The position numbers and the translations under genes were made by a program. A DNA stretch of 64,000 nucleotides. It comes from Streptomyces megasporus (GTDB lineage Bacteria; Actinomycetota; Actinomycetes; Streptomycetales; Streptomycetaceae). How positions within the stretch are numbered: the stretch's first letter is position 1; every line of letters begins with the position of its first letter. This document shows positions 25,730 to 36,566 of this stretch, piece after piece. Under the pieces are notes generated by a model that made no database searches, was not told where the DNA came from, and saw only the letters and a program-made list of their open reading frames with translations. The stretch covers positions 1 through 64,000 of the forward strand of contig NZ_JODL01000007.1 in NCBI RefSeq assembly GCF_000718985.1, given 5' to 3'.

Positions 25730-25855
25730 ATGTTCAAAGCCATAGCAGACGCCCTCCGTACCGTCGGCGGCGCCATCGCGACCGTGGTGACGCTGCCCTT
25801 CCGTCTCCTGGCCCGTCTCTTCGGCGGAGCTTCACGCGCCGGTCGCCGCGTCTGA
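25730..25855 (+). CDS. LPFR-motif microprotein
   Basis: 41 residues: an amphipathic, hydrophobic N-terminal helix ([20 protein letters not shown]) followed by the [12 protein letters not shown] motif and a basic tail. This short pattern occurs widely in Streptomyces and is annotated as an LPFR-motif small protein. It is too short for most gene finders. A membrane-surface role is plausible from the amphipathic helix and basic C-terminus, but nothing is known. It lies between the SCO6745-like gene and tex, same strand. Confidence 0.7.
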   Translation: MFKAIADALRTVGGAIATVVTLPFRLLARLFGGASRAGRRV

Positions 25856-25932
25856 CCGGCCGCCCGTCGGTGCCGCCTGTAACAATGCGGGCTACCGGGG
25901 GAACACCCAGCACCGAGAAGGCGGAACGGATC

Positions 25933-28368
<2,436 letters not shown>

Positions 28369-28404
28369 GGCGACGCCGGCCGGTCGCACCGGCCGGCGGA
28401 GCGT

Positions 28405-28435
28405 GGTGGGGACGGCGCCGGGCGCCGTCCCCACC
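28405..28435. terminator. Hairpin after tex
   Basis: Perfect 15-bp inverted repeat, 28405-28419 against 28421-28435, separated by one base, 37 bases past the tex stop. The remaining part of the 342-base gap to the desaturase gene (28436-28710) holds the direct/inverted operator-like repeats at 28643-28680 and no ORF I can support. Confidence 0.75.
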
Positions 28436-28642
28436 GGCGTTCCGGGCGCCCGTCACCACGGCCCGTCCGGCTCGGGGCCCGCGGCCACCGCCCGCGCCCG
28501 CGGGGATTCCCCCGCGTCCGGGGAACGGCGATCAGGGTGAGGCGCACGCCTCCCGCGCCGTACGCCCGGAAACGTTCGCACGAACGGCCGATGTCCGACA
28601 TACCCGCTGTTCAGGGCACCGACCTTGCCATCACCGGGGCCG

Positions 28643-28680
28643 GTAACCTACGGTTTCGTAACCTACGTCTCCGTAGGTAA
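28643..28680. promoter_or_regulatory. Operator-like repeats upstream of the acyl-ACP desaturase
   Basis: GTAACCTACG occurs at 28643-28652 and again at 28658-28667 (15-bp period). The second copy also forms an inverted repeat with CGTAGGTAA (28672-28680): ACCTACG, 4-base spacer, CGTAGGT. The array ends 30 bases before the ATG of the desaturase. The layout is typical of a TetR-family fatty-acid regulator site; no such regulator is adjacent. Confidence 0.6.
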
Positions 28681-28710
28681 TTCCACCTGCCCCCCTCCCC
28701 TGGAGCCCTC

Positions 28711-29691
28711 ATGACCCTCGCTCTCCCCCCTGCCCACGGCACCGAGCGGTGGACGGACGCACGTCTGCTGTACGCCCTGGAAGAGGTGGTGGAGAAGGAA
28801 CTCGACCGGCACCTGAAGGTCGCCAAGGAGTGGATGCCCCACGAGTACGTGCCGTGGAGCGACGGCCGGAACTTCGACGGCCCGCTGGGCGGCGAGCCCT
28901 GGGAGCCGGGGCAGTCGAAGGTCTCGGAGATAGGCCGGACGGCCCTGGTGGTCAACCTGTTGACCGAGGACAACCTCCCCAGCTACCACCACGAGATCGC
29001 CACCCTCTTCGGCCGCGACGGCGCCTGGGGCACCTGGGTCCACCGGTGGACCGCCGAGGAGGGACGGCACGGCACCGTGATGCGCGACTACCTGCTGACC
29101 TCGCGCGCCGTGGACCCGGTGGAGCTGGAGAGGTTCCGGATGGCGCACATGTCGGAGGGATTCGAGTCCGACAACGGGCACTCGATGCTCCACTCGGTGG
29201 CCTACGTCGCCTTCCAGGAGCTGGCCACCCGCATCTCGCACCGCAACACCGGCCGGTTGTCCGGCGATCCGGTCTGCGACCGGATACTGGCCCGGATCGC
29301 CACCGACGAGAACCTGCACATGGTCTTCTACCGGAACCTGCTGCGGGCGGCCTTCGAGCTGGCCCCGGACCAGACCATGCGGGCGGTGTGCGACGTGGTG
29401 TCGGGCTTCCGGATGCCCGGTCACGGCATTCCCGGCTTCGAGCGGGCCGCCGCGCGGATGGCCCTCGGCGGCGTCTACAACCTGCGCATCCACCACGACG
29501 ACGTGCTCCAGCCGGTGCTGCGTTTCCTGAAGGTCCTGGAGATCGGCGGGCTCGGTCCGGAGGGTCTGAAGGCGCAGGAGGAGCTGGGTCTGTTCCTGGA
29601 GGGTCTGGACGGCGAGGCCCGCAAGCTGGACGAGCGGCTGGCCGCGCGCCGCGCCCGCCTCGCGGCCCGCGAGGCGGCGGCCGGTTCCTGA
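28711..29691 (+). CDS. Acyl-ACP desaturase (soluble di-iron)
   Basis: 326 residues of the stearoyl-ACP desaturase/ferritin-like superfamily. Di-iron ligands are seen as WTAEEGRHGTVMRDYL (ExxH, about 112-115) and ATDENLHMVFY (DENxH, about 203-207), with a further Glu in TEDNLPSYHHE. It introduces a cis double bond into acyl-ACP using O2 and ferredoxin. The C-terminal LDERLAARRARLAAREA is a charged helix. Preceded by repeated ACCTACG/CGTAGGT half-sites, so expression is probably tuned to membrane lipid state. Confidence 0.9.
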   Translation: MTLALPPAHGTERWTDARLLYALEEVVEKELDRHLKVAKEWMPHEYVPWSDGRNFDGPLGGEPWEPGQSKVSEIGRTALVVNLLTEDNLPSYHHEIATLFGRDGAWGTWVHRWTAEEGRHGTVMRDYLLTSRAVDPVELERFRMAHMSEGFESDNGHSMLHSVAYVAFQELATRISHRNTGRLSGDPVCDRILARIATDENLHMVFYRNLLRAAFELAPDQTMRAVCDVVSGFRMPGHGIPGFERAAARMALGGVYNLRIHHDDVLQPVLRFLKVLEIGGLGPEGLKAQEELGLFLEGLDGEARKLDERLAARRARLAAREAAAGS

Positions 29692-29766
29692 CCCCTCTCC
29701 CTCATCTTCCCCTGTCGGTCTCCCTCTCGGGCCCGCGCCGTCCGTTCCGGCGCGGGCCCTCCGCCG

Positions 29767-29808
29767 TTGACACGCACCGTCCGGCGGTCAATCCTGAGAG
29801 CGCTCTCA
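29767..29808 (+). promoter_or_regulatory. GH16 promoter with LacI-type (CebR-like) palindrome
   Basis: TTGACA at 29767-29772, a 17-base spacer and AATCCT at 29790-29795 form a plausible sigma-70-type promoter. Immediately after it is the perfect 14-bp palindrome TGAGAGCGCTCTCA (29795-29808), very close to the CebR box TGGGAGCGCTCCCA known in Streptomyces. It lies about 96 bases upstream of the GH16 start and would cover the transcription start. Confidence 0.65.
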
Positions 29809-29903
29809 GAGCGCCTGTCGTCCCTCCCGGATTCGTGCCCCACGCCGTGTCACGGGAGTCGCGCCGGGCGCCTTCCACACGAGCCCGCACCAGGGAGAGA
29901 CCC

Positions 29904-30836
29904 GTGCCCCACACGCCACCCCCACCCCCACCCTCGTCCCGCCGCCGGAGAGTCCTCCGTCCGCGATGGCTCGCGGCCGGCACGGCGGCCGTCATGGCCG
30001 GCGTCCTCTTCGCCAACTCGGCCGCGGCGGCGCCCGTCACGGAGAACTGGACGGGAGAGTCGCCCCACTTCTCGCAGACGTCGGCGCCCGGCGGCACCGT
30101 CGGCACCGTGTCGACGAGCGGCGCCGACGACGGCCGGGCGCTGCGGCTCACGCTCGACGCCCGTCCCGGCGTCGGCCCGGGCAACGGCGTGGAGATCATC
30201 AGCAACGACAGGACGTACCGCTACGGCACCTACGGAACCCGCATCCGGACCGCGGACTGCACCGGGCAGGGCCGACTCGGCGTCGTCACCGGCACCTTCA
30301 CCTACTCGTCGAACCACGCGGACGAGAACGGCAACGGCCTGCCCGACAACGACGAGATCGACATCGAGGTGCTCTGCGCCCAACCGCACGTCGTCTGGCT
30401 GACCATCTGGACGGACTACGACGGCGCCACGGGGGCCGTCCGCAAGATCTCCCGCGCGATCGACATGCGCACCGGGAAGGTCCTCCACAACTGCTACATG
30501 CACGTGCTCGGCGGCCCCTGCCAACCCGAACTGCCCGGTGAGAACAGCCCGGCGAGCGTCACGCCCGTCCCCGGCTTCGACTCCTCGAAGCAGTTCCGCA
30601 CCTTCATGTTCGACTGGCAGCCGGATTCGGTGACCTTCTGGGGCTACGACGACAGCGGCCGGAAGAACGTGCTCTGGGAGTACCGCGGCCCGGCCTCCCG
30701 CATCCCGGACAAGCCGTCGGCCTTCCTGCAGAACGTCTGGCACACCGACGCCTGGGACCCGCTCGACGGACCGGCTCGCGAACAGCCGCGGACGGCGATC
30801 TCCGCCCACGTCGACTCCACCACGCTTCCCCGCTGA
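29904..30836 (+). CDS. Secreted GH16-family glycoside hydrolase
   Basis: 310 residues. A long signal peptide (SSRRRRVLRPRWLAAG, then a hydrophobic core ending FANSAAAA) has consecutive basic residues but no classical twin-arginine consensus. The mature part is a beta-jellyroll with the GH16 catalytic pattern at LPDNDEIDIEVL (ExDxE), plus the edge strands RYGTYGTRIRTA and FHTFMFDW-like TFMFDWQPDSVTFWGY. GH16 enzymes cut beta-1,3-, beta-1,3-1,4-glucans or agars; the substrate here is not clear. GTG 29904 follows GGGAGAG. A CebR-like operator at the promoter suggests induction by beta-glucan-derived sugars. Confidence 0.8.
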   Translation: MPHTPPPPPPSSRRRRVLRPRWLAAGTAAVMAGVLFANSAAAAPVTENWTGESPHFSQTSAPGGTVGTVSTSGADDGRALRLTLDARPGVGPGNGVEIISNDRTYRYGTYGTRIRTADCTGQGRLGVVTGTFTYSSNHADENGNGLPDNDEIDIEVLCAQPHVVWLTIWTDYDGATGAVRKISRAIDMRTGKVLHNCYMHVLGGPCQPELPGENSPASVTPVPGFDSSKQFRTFMFDWQPDSVTFWGYDDSGRKNVLWEYRGPASRIPDKPSAFLQNVWHTDAWDPLDGPAREQPRTAISAHVDSTTLPR

Positions 30837-30853
30837 CGTCCGGGAACACCGAA

Positions 30854-30900
30854 AGGGGCCGGGCCCCCGCGAGCGGTCCGCTCGCCGGGGCCCGGCCCCT
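30854..30900. terminator. Bidirectional hairpin between GH16 and MFS genes
   Basis: Long inverted repeat, 30854-30874 against 30880-30900, with a single mismatch and a 5-base loop. It lies between the convergent GH16 gene (ends 30836) and the MFS transporter (ends 30948). Confidence 0.8.
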
Positions 30901-30947
30901 CTTCTCCGCCGTGCGCCTCCCCCGCCGTGCGCGCCGTCGACGCGGTG

Positions 30948-32549
30948 TCAGCCGGCCGTGGTCCCGCCGACCGTCTCCTTCCGGGCCCCGGCGCCCTCGT
31001 CGGCGGCGGGCGCCAGGTCGACGCTGTCGCGCAGCCTCACCGGGGTGAGGAACAGCGTGGCGATCACGCCGATCACGGCGATGCACGCGGAGATCAGGAA
31101 GACGTGGCCGGTGCCGTCCCCGTAGGCGGCGCGGACGACCTCCACGACGGCGGGCGGCATGCCCGCCAGGTCGAGCGTGGTCCCGCTCGCCGCCTCGTCG
31201 CCGGAGTCCACGCCCATCCTGGCGAGCCCGCCCGCGATGTCCGTGGCGACCCGGTTGGCGAGGACCGCGCCGAGCACCGAGACGCCGACGGTGCCGCCCA
31301 GAGAGCGGAAGAAGGTGATCGCGCCGCTGGCCGCGCCCAGTTCGCTCAGGGGAACGGTGTTCTGGACGACCAGCACCAGGTTCTGCATCGACATGCCGAC
31401 GCCGACGCCGACCGCGAACATGCCGAGCGAGACGATCGCCGGCGAGGTCTCGTGGTCGATGGTGGACAGGCCCAGGAAGCCCAGGGTGAGGATCACCGCG
31501 CCGACGACGATGTACGGCTTGACCACGCCGTTCCTGGAGACCATGCGCCCGGAGACGGTCGAGGAGATCAGCACGCCGAGCATCATCGGGATGGTGAGCA
31601 GGCCCGCCTCGGTGGGCGAGTGGCCCCGGCCGATCTGGAAGTACTGGCCCAGGAAGACCGCGCCCCCGAACATGGCCATGCCGACGGCGAGACTGGCGAG
31701 GATGGCGAGGGCCGGATCGCGGCGTTTGACGACGTGCAGCGGCACGACCGGCTGCGCGACCCTGGCCTCCACCGCGACCGCGGCGCCCAGGAGGACCACG
31801 CTGCCGCCGGCCATGACGCCGGTCTGCCAGGAGATCCAGTCGAAGTGACCGCCGACGAAGGTGACCCACAGCAGCAACAGGCCGACACCGGCGGCGATGA
31901 GGACGGCGCCGACGTAGTCGATCCTCACGTCGGGGCGGCGGACCTCGGTCAGGTGCAGGGTCCGGGCGAGCATCACCATGGCGATCAGGGTGAAGGGGAC
32001 GGCGATGAAGAAGCACCAGCGCCAGCCGAGCCAGGAGACGTCGGCGATGGCGCCGCCGAGGAGCGGTCCGCCGACGGTGGCGACGGCCATGACACCGCCG
32101 AGGTAGCCGTTGTACCTGCCGCGCTCCCTGGGGCTGATCATCGCGGCGATGATCACCTGCACCAGGGTCTGGAGGGCTCCCATGCCCAGCCCCTGGACGG
32201 CGCGGAAGGCGATGAGCTGGCCGGTGTTCTGGGCGAACCCGCAGGCCAGTGAGGAGACGACGAACATACCGATCGCGATCTGGAGCAGCAGCTTCTTGCT
32301 GAACAGATCGGCGAGCCTGCCCCAGATCGGGGTGGACGCCGTGGACGCCAGCAGGGTCGCGGTGACCACCCAGGTGTACTGCGACTGGGAGCCCCGCAAC
32401 GAGCCGACGATCTGCGGGAGCGCCACCGAGACGACGGTGCTGCTGGTCATCGCCACGAAGAGCACGAGGAGCAGCCCGCTCAACGCGCGCATCACAGGGC
32501 GGTGGTCCATCGGCGCGGCGTCCGCGGGCGCGGCCGTTCGTGCGCTCAC
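30948..32549 (-). CDS. MFS drug exporter, DHA2 (EmrB/QacA) type
   Basis: 533 residues, about 14 transmembrane helices. Motif A-like GRLADLFSKKLLLQ follows helix 2 (about 75-90), motif B is in AFRAVQGLGMG, and the family motif C GGPLLGGAIAD is in helix 5. It exports hydrophobic drugs or metabolites by proton antiport. GTG 32549 is chosen because GGAGG lies 6 bases upstream. It is divergent from a TetR gene with a 24-base paired operator in between, the classic arrangement of a regulator controlling an efflux pump. Confidence 0.87.
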   Translation of the reverse strand: MSARTAAPADAAPMDHRPVMRALSGLLLVLFVAMTSSTVVSVALPQIVGSLRGSQSQYTWVVTATLLASTASTPIWGRLADLFSKKLLLQIAIGMFVVSSLACGFAQNTGQLIAFRAVQGLGMGALQTLVQVIIAAMISPRERGRYNGYLGGVMAVATVGGPLLGGAIADVSWLGWRWCFFIAVPFTLIAMVMLARTLHLTEVRRPDVRIDYVGAVLIAAGVGLLLLWVTFVGGHFDWISWQTGVMAGGSVVLLGAAVAVEARVAQPVVPLHVVKRRDPALAILASLAVGMAMFGGAVFLGQYFQIGRGHSPTEAGLLTIPMMLGVLISSTVSGRMVSRNGVVKPYIVVGAVILTLGFLGLSTIDHETSPAIVSLGMFAVGVGVGMSMQNLVLVVQNTVPLSELGAASGAITFFRSLGGTVGVSVLGAVLANRVATDIAGGLARMGVDSGDEAASGTTLDLAGMPPAVVEVVRAAYGDGTGHVFLISACIAVIGVIATLFLTPVRLRDSVDLAPAADEGAGARKETVGGTTAG

Positions 32550-32601
32550 GCGCAACCTCCGGAGGGTACGGGTACGGCGGGGAACCCACTCACCATACAT
32601 G

Positions 32602-32627
32602 CCCAATGGGCAAACTTGCCCATTGGG
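32602..32627. promoter_or_regulatory. Operator between MFS exporter and TetR gene
   Basis: Two perfect 12-base inverted arms, CCCAATGGGCAA (32602-32613) and TTGCCCATTGGG (32616-32627), with a 2-base spacer. It lies 32 bases before the TetR start and 53 before the MFS start. A TAAGAT -10-like box (32643-32648) follows on the plus strand. Probable binding site of the adjacent TetR. Confidence 0.75.
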
Positions 32628-32658
32628 AAATCTTTACCTTCCGTAAGATGATGGCCTC

Positions 32659-33243
32659 ATGGAACACACCGTGGGACTGCGCGAGCGCAAGAAGGCCGCC
32701 ACCCGGCAGGCAGTGCACGAGGCGGCACTGCGCCTCACCGTCGAGCACGGCTTCGACAAGGTCACCATCGAGGCCATCGCCGACGCGGCCGGGATCTCCC
32801 GCAGAACGTTCTCCAACTACTTCGCCGGCAAGGAGGACGCCCTCCTGTACGGCGAGGAGGAGCGCATCCGCGAACTCGTCCAGGGCGTGCGCGACCGGCC
32901 CGCCGACGAGCCCGCCTGGACCGCCCTCCGCAACGCGCTGCGCGCCCTGGCCCACCGGTACGGCCACCCCGACCCCGAGTGGGCGGTGCGCAGCCGCCTG
33001 GCCAAGAGGCACCCCTCCCTCCTCGCCCGACAGCTCGCCAACCACGCGGCACTCGAACGGGACCTCGCCCTCGCCGTGTCGGAACGGCCCGGCCCGGAAG
33101 GAGTGCGCCCCCAGGTCGTGGCGGCGGCGTTCCTCACCGCCCTGCGGATCGGCACGCACCTGTGGACGGAGGAGGACCAGTCACGCGAACTCGCCGAGGT
33201 GATCGGCGAGATCCTCGACGAGATGGCGTCGCCCTTCTCCTGA
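32659..33243 (+). CDS. TetR-family regulator of the divergent exporter
   Basis: 194 residues. N-terminal HTH (about 12-58): RERKKAATRQAVHEAALRL, then TIEAIADAAGISRRTFSNYF, the canonical TetR recognition helix, and KEDALLYG. The C-terminal helical ligand domain is of the AcrR-like C-terminal type without visible specific motif. The divergent DHA2 exporter and the shared perfect operator argue that it represses both genes until a drug ligand binds. Confidence 0.87.
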   Translation: MEHTVGLRERKKAATRQAVHEAALRLTVEHGFDKVTIEAIADAAGISRRTFSNYFAGKEDALLYGEEERIRELVQGVRDRPADEPAWTALRNALRALAHRYGHPDPEWAVRSRLAKRHPSLLARQLANHAALERDLALAVSERPGPEGVRPQVVAAAFLTALRIGTHLWTEEDQSRELAEVIGEILDEMASPFS

Positions 33244-33329
33244 GCCTCCGCCCACCCCGCCCCGCCCGGCAGCCCGGCACCCCCGGCACCCGCCCGGCGT
33301 CCGAGGCGTCCGGACCCGAACAGCACAAG

Positions 33330-33367
33330 GGCCGGGCCCCTGGTGAGCGCTCACCAGGGGCCCGGCC
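33330..33367. terminator. Perfect palindromic hairpin after the TetR and I36 genes
   Basis: A fully self-complementary 38-base stretch, 33330-33348 against 33349-33367, between two convergent genes. It should act in both directions. Confidence 0.8.
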
Positions 33368-33391
33368 TTCCGTCGTCGCGCCACCGGCCCG

Positions 33392-33919
33392 TCAGCCGTG
33401 GACCCACCGCGCGCGGTCGTTGTAGCCGCCGAGGTTGGAGCTGTACTCCGGCGCGCCGATCCAGATCTGCTGCCCGTTGCCCATCTTCAGACCACCGGTG
33501 TCGCCCCGGCTCTGACGGTTCCGCCACGAGCTGGCCTTGTTGGCGAAGCCGTACTCGTTGAGGTCGTGCCAGTACTCGTCGTTGAAGATCAGCCGGCGTC
33601 CGCCCCCGTTGACGTGCTCGTAGAGGCACAGCCAGCCCCGGGCACAGGCCGGGAGGGCCTTCGCGTCCGCGGACCTGTCGTACCCGAGGGCGGCGTCGGC
33701 CTCGCTGCCCTTGCCGTAGCAGTCGATGTCCTGCGGGGTGGTGACCACACAGGTGTGCGCCCCCCGCCAACCCTCCTCCCGCAGGTTGATCCGCTGTCCT
33801 TCGTAGCGGGCCTCGGCTCCGGCCGCCGCGGGCTCCGCGGTGGCGTTGGACGGTACGGCCGCCAGCAGTCCCGCCGCCATGGCCGCGGCACCGACGAAGT
33901 GCGCCACGCGTGTGCGCAT
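33392..33919 (-). CDS. Secreted peptidase inhibitor I36-like / crystallin-fold protein
   Basis: 175 residues. A signal peptide (MRTRVAHFVGAAAMAAGLLA, cleavage after ATAEPA) is followed by a mature region with four Cys (HTCVV, DIDCYG, ACARGWLCLYEH). WLCLYEHVNGGGRRLIF resembles the calcium-binding beta/gamma-crystallin repeat of the Streptomyces metalloproteinase inhibitor (SMPI, family I36). The final WRNRQSRGDTGG and WIGAPEYSSNLGGYNDRARW look like a second, less conserved half. Likely exported; inhibitory activity is inferred from the family only. Confidence 0.7.
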   Translation of the reverse strand: MRTRVAHFVGAAAMAAGLLAAVPSNATAEPAAAGAEARYEGQRINLREEGWRGAHTCVVTTPQDIDCYGKGSEADAALGYDRSADAKALPACARGWLCLYEHVNGGGRRLIFNDEYWHDLNEYGFANKASSWRNRQSRGDTGGLKMGNGQQIWIGAPEYSSNLGGYNDRARWVHG

Positions 33920-34103
33920 GATTTCCCCCTTCTGGTCACCGCCGCTCGCCCCGAGAGGGAACGGCGGCTCGGTGAGAACGGTCGCCGTCATCCTCGCGGC
34001 CCCGGCGGACGCTTCACCACAGAAAGGGGCGAAGTGAACCCATGTGGGTGACAACTCGCTGACGCTGTGTCACATCACGGCGGATTCACCCCGGTGGCGG
34101 GCC

Positions 34104-34799
34104 CTACATCTCGACGGCACCGATCTGCCGCAGCAGGCCGAGGTCGTCCCAGTTCCACCAACCCTCCGCGATCTTCCCGTTCTCGCAGCGGAAGGTGACG
34201 TGCCCGGTCCCCATGACCTCTCGGTCCGTGGGCTCCACACCCTTGAACGGACCGACGTGGCGGCCCGTGTAGGACAGCCGCGCACACACCAGATCACCCT
34301 CGGCGATCATGCTCTCGACGGTGATCGTCGGCCGGAACGCCTCCAGGACCTCCCGGTTCTCCTCCTTGGCCCGCGCGAGCCCGATGCCGTAGGACGACAG
34401 GGCGGGGTCGTGCTCCCGGTAGTCGGGAGTGCACAGCGCGTCCGCCACGTCGTAGTTCCTCCGGTTGATCACCTCTTCGACGAAGGTGCGGGCCACACCG
34501 GTGTTGAGCTGCTCGTCCCGGGAGACGTCCAGGTCCGTGAACGTGGGCGCCTCGTCGCAGACCTCCAGCAGCTCCTGGAAGATCCGGTCCGTCTCGGGCA
34601 GCCGCGAGTTCTTCATCGCCTCCTCGTAGGAGGGGAACTCCACGATCTCCACCACGTGCGCGGAGTCGGAGCGGTCCCGTCCGACGATCGAGTGGGTGGC
34701 CGTTCGCTTGCCCTGGGTCGCCTTGACCCAGTTGTCCATCAGCCTGTCCAGCTTGTCGGCCTGGTGGGTCTTGCAGTCGATGACCTGGACGAATGTCAT
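34104..34799 (-). CDS. Two-domain protein: N-terminal dimeric alpha/beta barrel and C-terminal SnoaL-like domain
   Basis: 231 residues. Residues 1-85 (MTFVQVIDCKTHQADKLDRL through VEIVEFPSYEEAM) look like an antibiotic-biosynthesis-monooxygenase-type ferredoxin-like fold. Residues 100-231 match SnoaL/NTF2-like polyketide-cyclase or ester-cyclase domains: RNYDVADALCTPDYREHDP, then GEPTD-like EPTDREVMGTGHVTFR and a closing WNWDDLGLLRQIG. SnoaL-type proteins catalyse or bind small polycyclic substrates, but many are uncharacterised. No polyketide genes are nearby, so it may be a stand-alone enzyme. Confidence 0.72.
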   Translation of the reverse strand: MTFVQVIDCKTHQADKLDRLMDNWVKATQGKRTATHSIVGRDRSDSAHVVEIVEFPSYEEAMKNSRLPETDRIFQELLEVCDEAPTFTDLDVSRDEQLNTGVARTFVEEVINRRNYDVADALCTPDYREHDPALSSYGIGLARAKEENREVLEAFRPTITVESMIAEGDLVCARLSYTGRHVGPFKGVEPTDREVMGTGHVTFRCENGKIAEGWWNWDDLGLLRQIGAVEM

Positions 34800-35000
34800 G
34801 ATGTCGCCTTCCCTGGCGGAGACGTACGAAGGCATTTCCAGGCTATAACCGTTCCGCCCGCCATGCCCCTTTCGGGTGTTTTCTCGGCCCGCTCGTCTCG
34901 TTCGCGCGTCTGGTTCGCGCGCCTCGTTCGCGTGCCGGCCGTCCCGGACGGCGCTTCCCCGTGGCGCGTCACCTCGCCCGTACGGGGCAGACGGCGCGGC

Positions 35001-35831
35001 ATGAGAACCACGACGACCGCGCCGGCGTCGGTGCGCGGAAACACGAGACGGGCCGCGAACAGTCCCGCCATGGAGGCCGCCGCCCGCTGGGGGCTGGTCG
35101 CCTACGGCGTGGTCTACCTGCTGATCGGTCTGTTGGCCCTGCGAATCGCCTTCGGCGACCGGGAACACCAGGCGGACAGCGGCGGCGCGCTGCGGGAGTT
35201 GGCCCGACAGCCGCTCGGTGGGTTCCTGGTGTGGGCGATCGGCATCGGACTCGCCGGACTGGCCCTGTGGCGGCTGTCGGAGGCGTTGTCGGGGGCGGCG
35301 CGTCCGAACGGCCACAGGCCGCGGGAGCGGCTGCGGTCCGCCGCGCGGTTCGCGGTGCTCGCCGTCCTGTCGACGTCCGCGATCGCCTTCGCCGCCGGTT
35401 CCGGGGGCGGCGGTTCGAGCGACGAGCAGTCCCGCGACCTCACCTCCCGGGTGCTGGACCTCCCGGTGGGCCGCTGGTTGGCGGGGGCGCTGGGCCTGGC
35501 GGTGGTCGGCATCGGCGTGTGGAGCGCGGTGCGGGCGCTTCGGCGCACGTTCCGCGAGGAGTTGGGGCCGGTGCCCGCGCGTCTGCGGCGTGCCGTGGAC
35601 GTCCTGGGGGTGGCGGGCGGCGTCTCGCGCGGGCTGGTCTTCACGGTGGCGGGCGGCTTCGTGGTGCAGGCGGCGGTGCGGTACGACCCGAACGAGGCGA
35701 AGGGGCTGGACGACTCCCTGCGCGTCCTCGCCGGGACGCCGGTGGGGCCGTGGCTGTTGGCTGCTGTCGCCGTCGGGCTGATGCTGTACGGCCTGTTCCT
35801 GTTCGCATCGGCCCGCGCACACAGGGTGTGA
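35001..35831 (+). CDS. DUF1206 membrane protein
   Basis: 276 residues with six hydrophobic helices arranged as three pairs of about 70 residues, each with a repeating layout (LVAYGVVYLLIGLLALRIA; then FAVLAVLSTSAIAFAAG; then GVSRGLVFTVAGGFVVQAAV). The triplicated architecture and the RG-V-Y/F-G motif are those of DUF1206. Function unknown. ATG 35001 is the only start that leaves the first helix correctly placed. Downstream is the palindrome-controlled operon. Confidence 0.82.
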   Translation: MRTTTTAPASVRGNTRRAANSPAMEAAARWGLVAYGVVYLLIGLLALRIAFGDREHQADSGGALRELARQPLGGFLVWAIGIGLAGLALWRLSEALSGAARPNGHRPRERLRSAARFAVLAVLSTSAIAFAAGSGGGGSSDEQSRDLTSRVLDLPVGRWLAGALGLAVVGIGVWSAVRALRRTFREELGPVPARLRRAVDVLGVAGGVSRGLVFTVAGGFVVQAAVRYDPNEAKGLDDSLRVLAGTPVGPWLLAAVAVGLMLYGLFLFASARAHRV

Positions 35832-35972
35832 GGCCGGACCGTCCGGGGGTACGTCAACTTCCTCCCCCTTTCCTTCACCCTGCCGGGAGCGCCGAACGTC
35901 GGTCGGGAGCCGGGCGGGACATCGCGGTCCGAGCGGTGATTCCCCGGCACCGACGGACCGGGCCGTCCGGAT

Positions 35973-36019
35973 ATGAGTACGCGTACTCATGGGGCCGGCC
36001 CGCCGTGCGCGGATAGCAT
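35973..36019 (+). promoter_or_regulatory. 18-bp palindrome and -10 box of the DUF1023 operon
   Basis: The perfect palindrome ATGAGTACGCGTACTCAT (35973-35990) is followed after 23 bases by TAGCAT (36014-36019), a Streptomyces -10 hexamer. No -35 resembles TTGAC; the palindrome sits where an activator overlapping -35 would bind. The same half-site and spacing recur upstream of the 41905-42549 gene. The start codon of the first gene is 107 bases downstream. Confidence 0.65.
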
Positions 36020-36125
36020 CGCCGGGCACTGAACCCCAGTGCGGCGCCCGTGCTCTCCCGATGCTCCGAACCCGGGATCGCGGGGCGCGGTTCGGCATCG
36101 GCACGGTCGAGGGTGGGACGGCGCG

Positions 36126-36566
36126 GTGGTGACCGGTCAGCAGACGGACGTGTGGCGGCAGTTGATCGACCTCACGGAACGACCGCGGTCCGGGGCCGAT
36201 GCCCCGACCGCCGGAAGCCCGAGGACGACACTGGCCTCCGCGAACGGACAGGAAGGCGGCGGCTCCGGACGGCTGCGGCAGAGCTCGGGCCCGTGGACGT
36301 CCGCCGCCACGGTGGCCGACGACCTCCGAAGCAGCATGAGGGCCGCCAAGGACAAGCTCGTCACCTCCCACGAGGGCGTCGCCTCCGAAGGGAGCGGTCT
36401 GTCGAGCATCGCGGCCCTGGGCGCCGTCCGCGACTCCTGGGAACAGCGCCTGGAGGACGCCCGCAAGGAGTGCGAGAGCCTCGCCGGCAAGCTGCGGAAG
36501 GTGGCCGAGGACCACGAGGAGAACGAGGCCGCCACCACGTCCTCCTTCGAGCAGCGGGGGAAGTGA
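36126..36566 (+). CDS. Helical protein, WXG100/type VII-like, first gene of DUF1023 operon
   Basis: 146 residues. A Gly/Ser/Pro-rich N-terminal linker is followed by two predicted long helices (TVADDLRSSMRAAKDKLVTS and ALGAVRDSWEQRLEDARKEC, then KLRKVAEDHEENEA), an arrangement reminiscent of the small helical-hairpin partners of type VII secretion substrates. No WxG motif is evident except WEQ. GTG 36126 follows GAGGGTGGG; the stop overlaps the next start (GTGA). I do not recognise a named family. Confidence 0.6.
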   Translation: MVTGQQTDVWRQLIDLTERPRSGADAPTAGSPRTTLASANGQEGGGSGRLRQSSGPWTSAATVADDLRSSMRAAKDKLVTSHEGVASEGSGLSSIAALGAVRDSWEQRLEDARKECESLAGKLRKVAEDHEENEAATTSSFEQRGK

